From: Candidatus Bathyarchaeota archaeon
GTDB taxonomy: Archaea; Thermoproteota; Bathyarchaeia; RBG-16-48-13; GCA-020355125
DNA length: 6,631 nucleotides
NCBI GenBank assembly: GCA_030617005.1
Contig: JAUWWH010000051.1
Location: 1 to 6,631 of the forward strand
Reading direction: 5' to 3'
A model generated the notes under the pieces. That model saw nothing but the letters and a program-made list of their open reading frames with translations. It was not told where the DNA came from and ran no database searches. Shown in pieces: positions 6,291 through 6,631 of this stretch (position 1 is its first letter; the number at the start of each line of letters is the position of its first letter). Position numbers and translations under genes: made by a program.

Positions 6291-6452
6291 AGTGAGAGGG
6301 ACGTGGTCATATAACCCAAATAGTTTAGTGTCTCCGACCGAGAAAAGGAGTGAGAAGATTATAAGCGCTGAGGGAATTATCAGAGCGGTGTAGTGAACGA
6401 CCCTACCGAGGACTTCATCCCTGTCTGTCCACCAGTTGTTGGGCTGTGTTAC
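6291..6452 (-). other. Open in-frame extension of the membrane protein, lacking a standard start codon
   Basis: These 54 codons continue the membrane-protein frame without a stop. They read NNWWTDRDEVLGRVVHY at 5-21, then a strongly hydrophobic run of about 18 residues (TALIIPSALIIFSLLFSV), then FGLYDHVPLT joining the annotated start. This looks like a genuine short cytoplasmic N-terminus plus first membrane helix. No ATG, GTG or TTG occurs in frame, and two stops in a row (TAG at 6456-6458, then TAA at 6453-6455) close the frame just beyond it. Possible explanations are a one-base sequencing or assembly error, a true frameshift mutation, a rare start such as CTG 6383, or recoding from the zinc-ribbon gene. 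An ATG at 6418 sits one frame off, with GGTGG ten bases upstream, and would join this frame after a one-base change. Confidence 0.6.
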
Positions 6453-6577
6453 TTACTAACCCTCCTCTTGTAGAAGCATACACGACACATCCCATCATAA
6501 TACTGAGCTTCTGGTTTGGTTATTCCTATCCCGCACTCGGAACATCTACCGGACGGTTCTTCGGTTATTGTTGCCAT
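6449..6577 (-). CDS. Small Cys4 zinc-ribbon protein (42 residues), possibly the tail of a longer protein
   Basis: ATG 6577 to TAA 6449 encodes 42 residues with two CxxC knuckles, C12-S-E-C15 and C31-R-V-C34, separated by 15 residues, and a basic end (YKRRVSK). Four cysteines in this spacing are expected to hold one zinc ion. Such tiny zinc ribbons are common in archaea and often bind nucleic acid or protein partners; the target here is unknown. GGGAG ten bases upstream supports the ATG modestly. However, the frame is also open from the window edge (6631) down to this ATG and contains another CxxC (CRQC), so this could be the C-terminal part of a longer multi-ribbon protein. It is the first gene of the visible series. 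Its stop falls exactly at the border of the open membrane-protein frame, which may mean coupling or a broken fusion. Confidence 0.6.
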   Translation of the reverse strand: MATITEEPSGRCSECGIGITKPEAQYYDGMCRVCFYKRRVSK

Positions 6578-6631
6578 GTTATACACTCTCCCTGCTACCA
6601 ATGCACGAAATGAGCATTGCCGACAACTTAC

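Noticed and set aside
6449..6460. Programmed -1 frameshift fusing the zinc ribbon to the membrane protein
   Set aside because: No recognisable slippery heptamer is present, and the target frame has tandem stops immediately before the only usable slip point. I kept the missing start as a finding but not recoding as the preferred explanation.

Overview
All of the coding evidence lies on the minus strand. The window reads as one tightly packed polycistronic unit entering near base 6577 and leaving at base 1, where the last gene is cut by the window edge. The host is probably an archaeon, though this is an inference. Several ribosome sites have the GGTGA/GAGGTGA form complementary to archaeal 16S 3' ends, GTG and TTG starts are common, and the gene set (cobalamin-type radical SAM enzymes, GT-C and GT4 glycosyltransferases, a four-helix EamA-like protein) is frequent in uncultivated Euryarchaeota and relatives. 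A bacterium cannot be excluded from this sequence alone, and no rRNA, tRNA or phylogenetic marker is present.

Reading in the direction of transcription: a 42-residue Cys4 zinc-ribbon protein (6577-6449, possibly the tail of a longer one); an unrecognised multi-pass membrane protein (stop at 5748) whose frame stays open upstream to 6452 without a usual start codon; a second unrecognised membrane protein (5727-5095); a compact GT4 glycosyltransferase (5098-4187); a 127-residue EamA/SMR-like four-helix membrane protein (4190-3807); two consecutive radical SAM proteins with N-terminal B12-binding-type domains (3810-2407 and 2410-1100); a class I SAM methyltransferase (1130 or 1103 to 525); and the N-terminal 179 residues of a GT-C/PMT-type membrane glycosyltransferase (537 to the edge).

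Four junctions, from the second membrane protein to the second radical SAM gene, are exact 4-base stop/start overlaps (GTGA, ATGA, TTGA, TTGA), and a fifth is possible at the methyltransferase. Expression is therefore probably translationally coupled and the products probably work together. The combination of a cytosolic sugar transferase, a small transporter/flippase-like protein, two cobalamin-type radical SAM enzymes, a methyltransferase and a lipid-phosphate-sugar-dependent GT-C enzyme suggests synthesis, chemical tailoring and membrane transfer of an unusual sugar or lipid-linked glycan. That pathway is an inference; no substrate can be read from the sequence. No stretch over 300 bases lacks a gene, and I see no tRNA, rRNA, CRISPR array, insertion sequence, convincing promoter or terminator.
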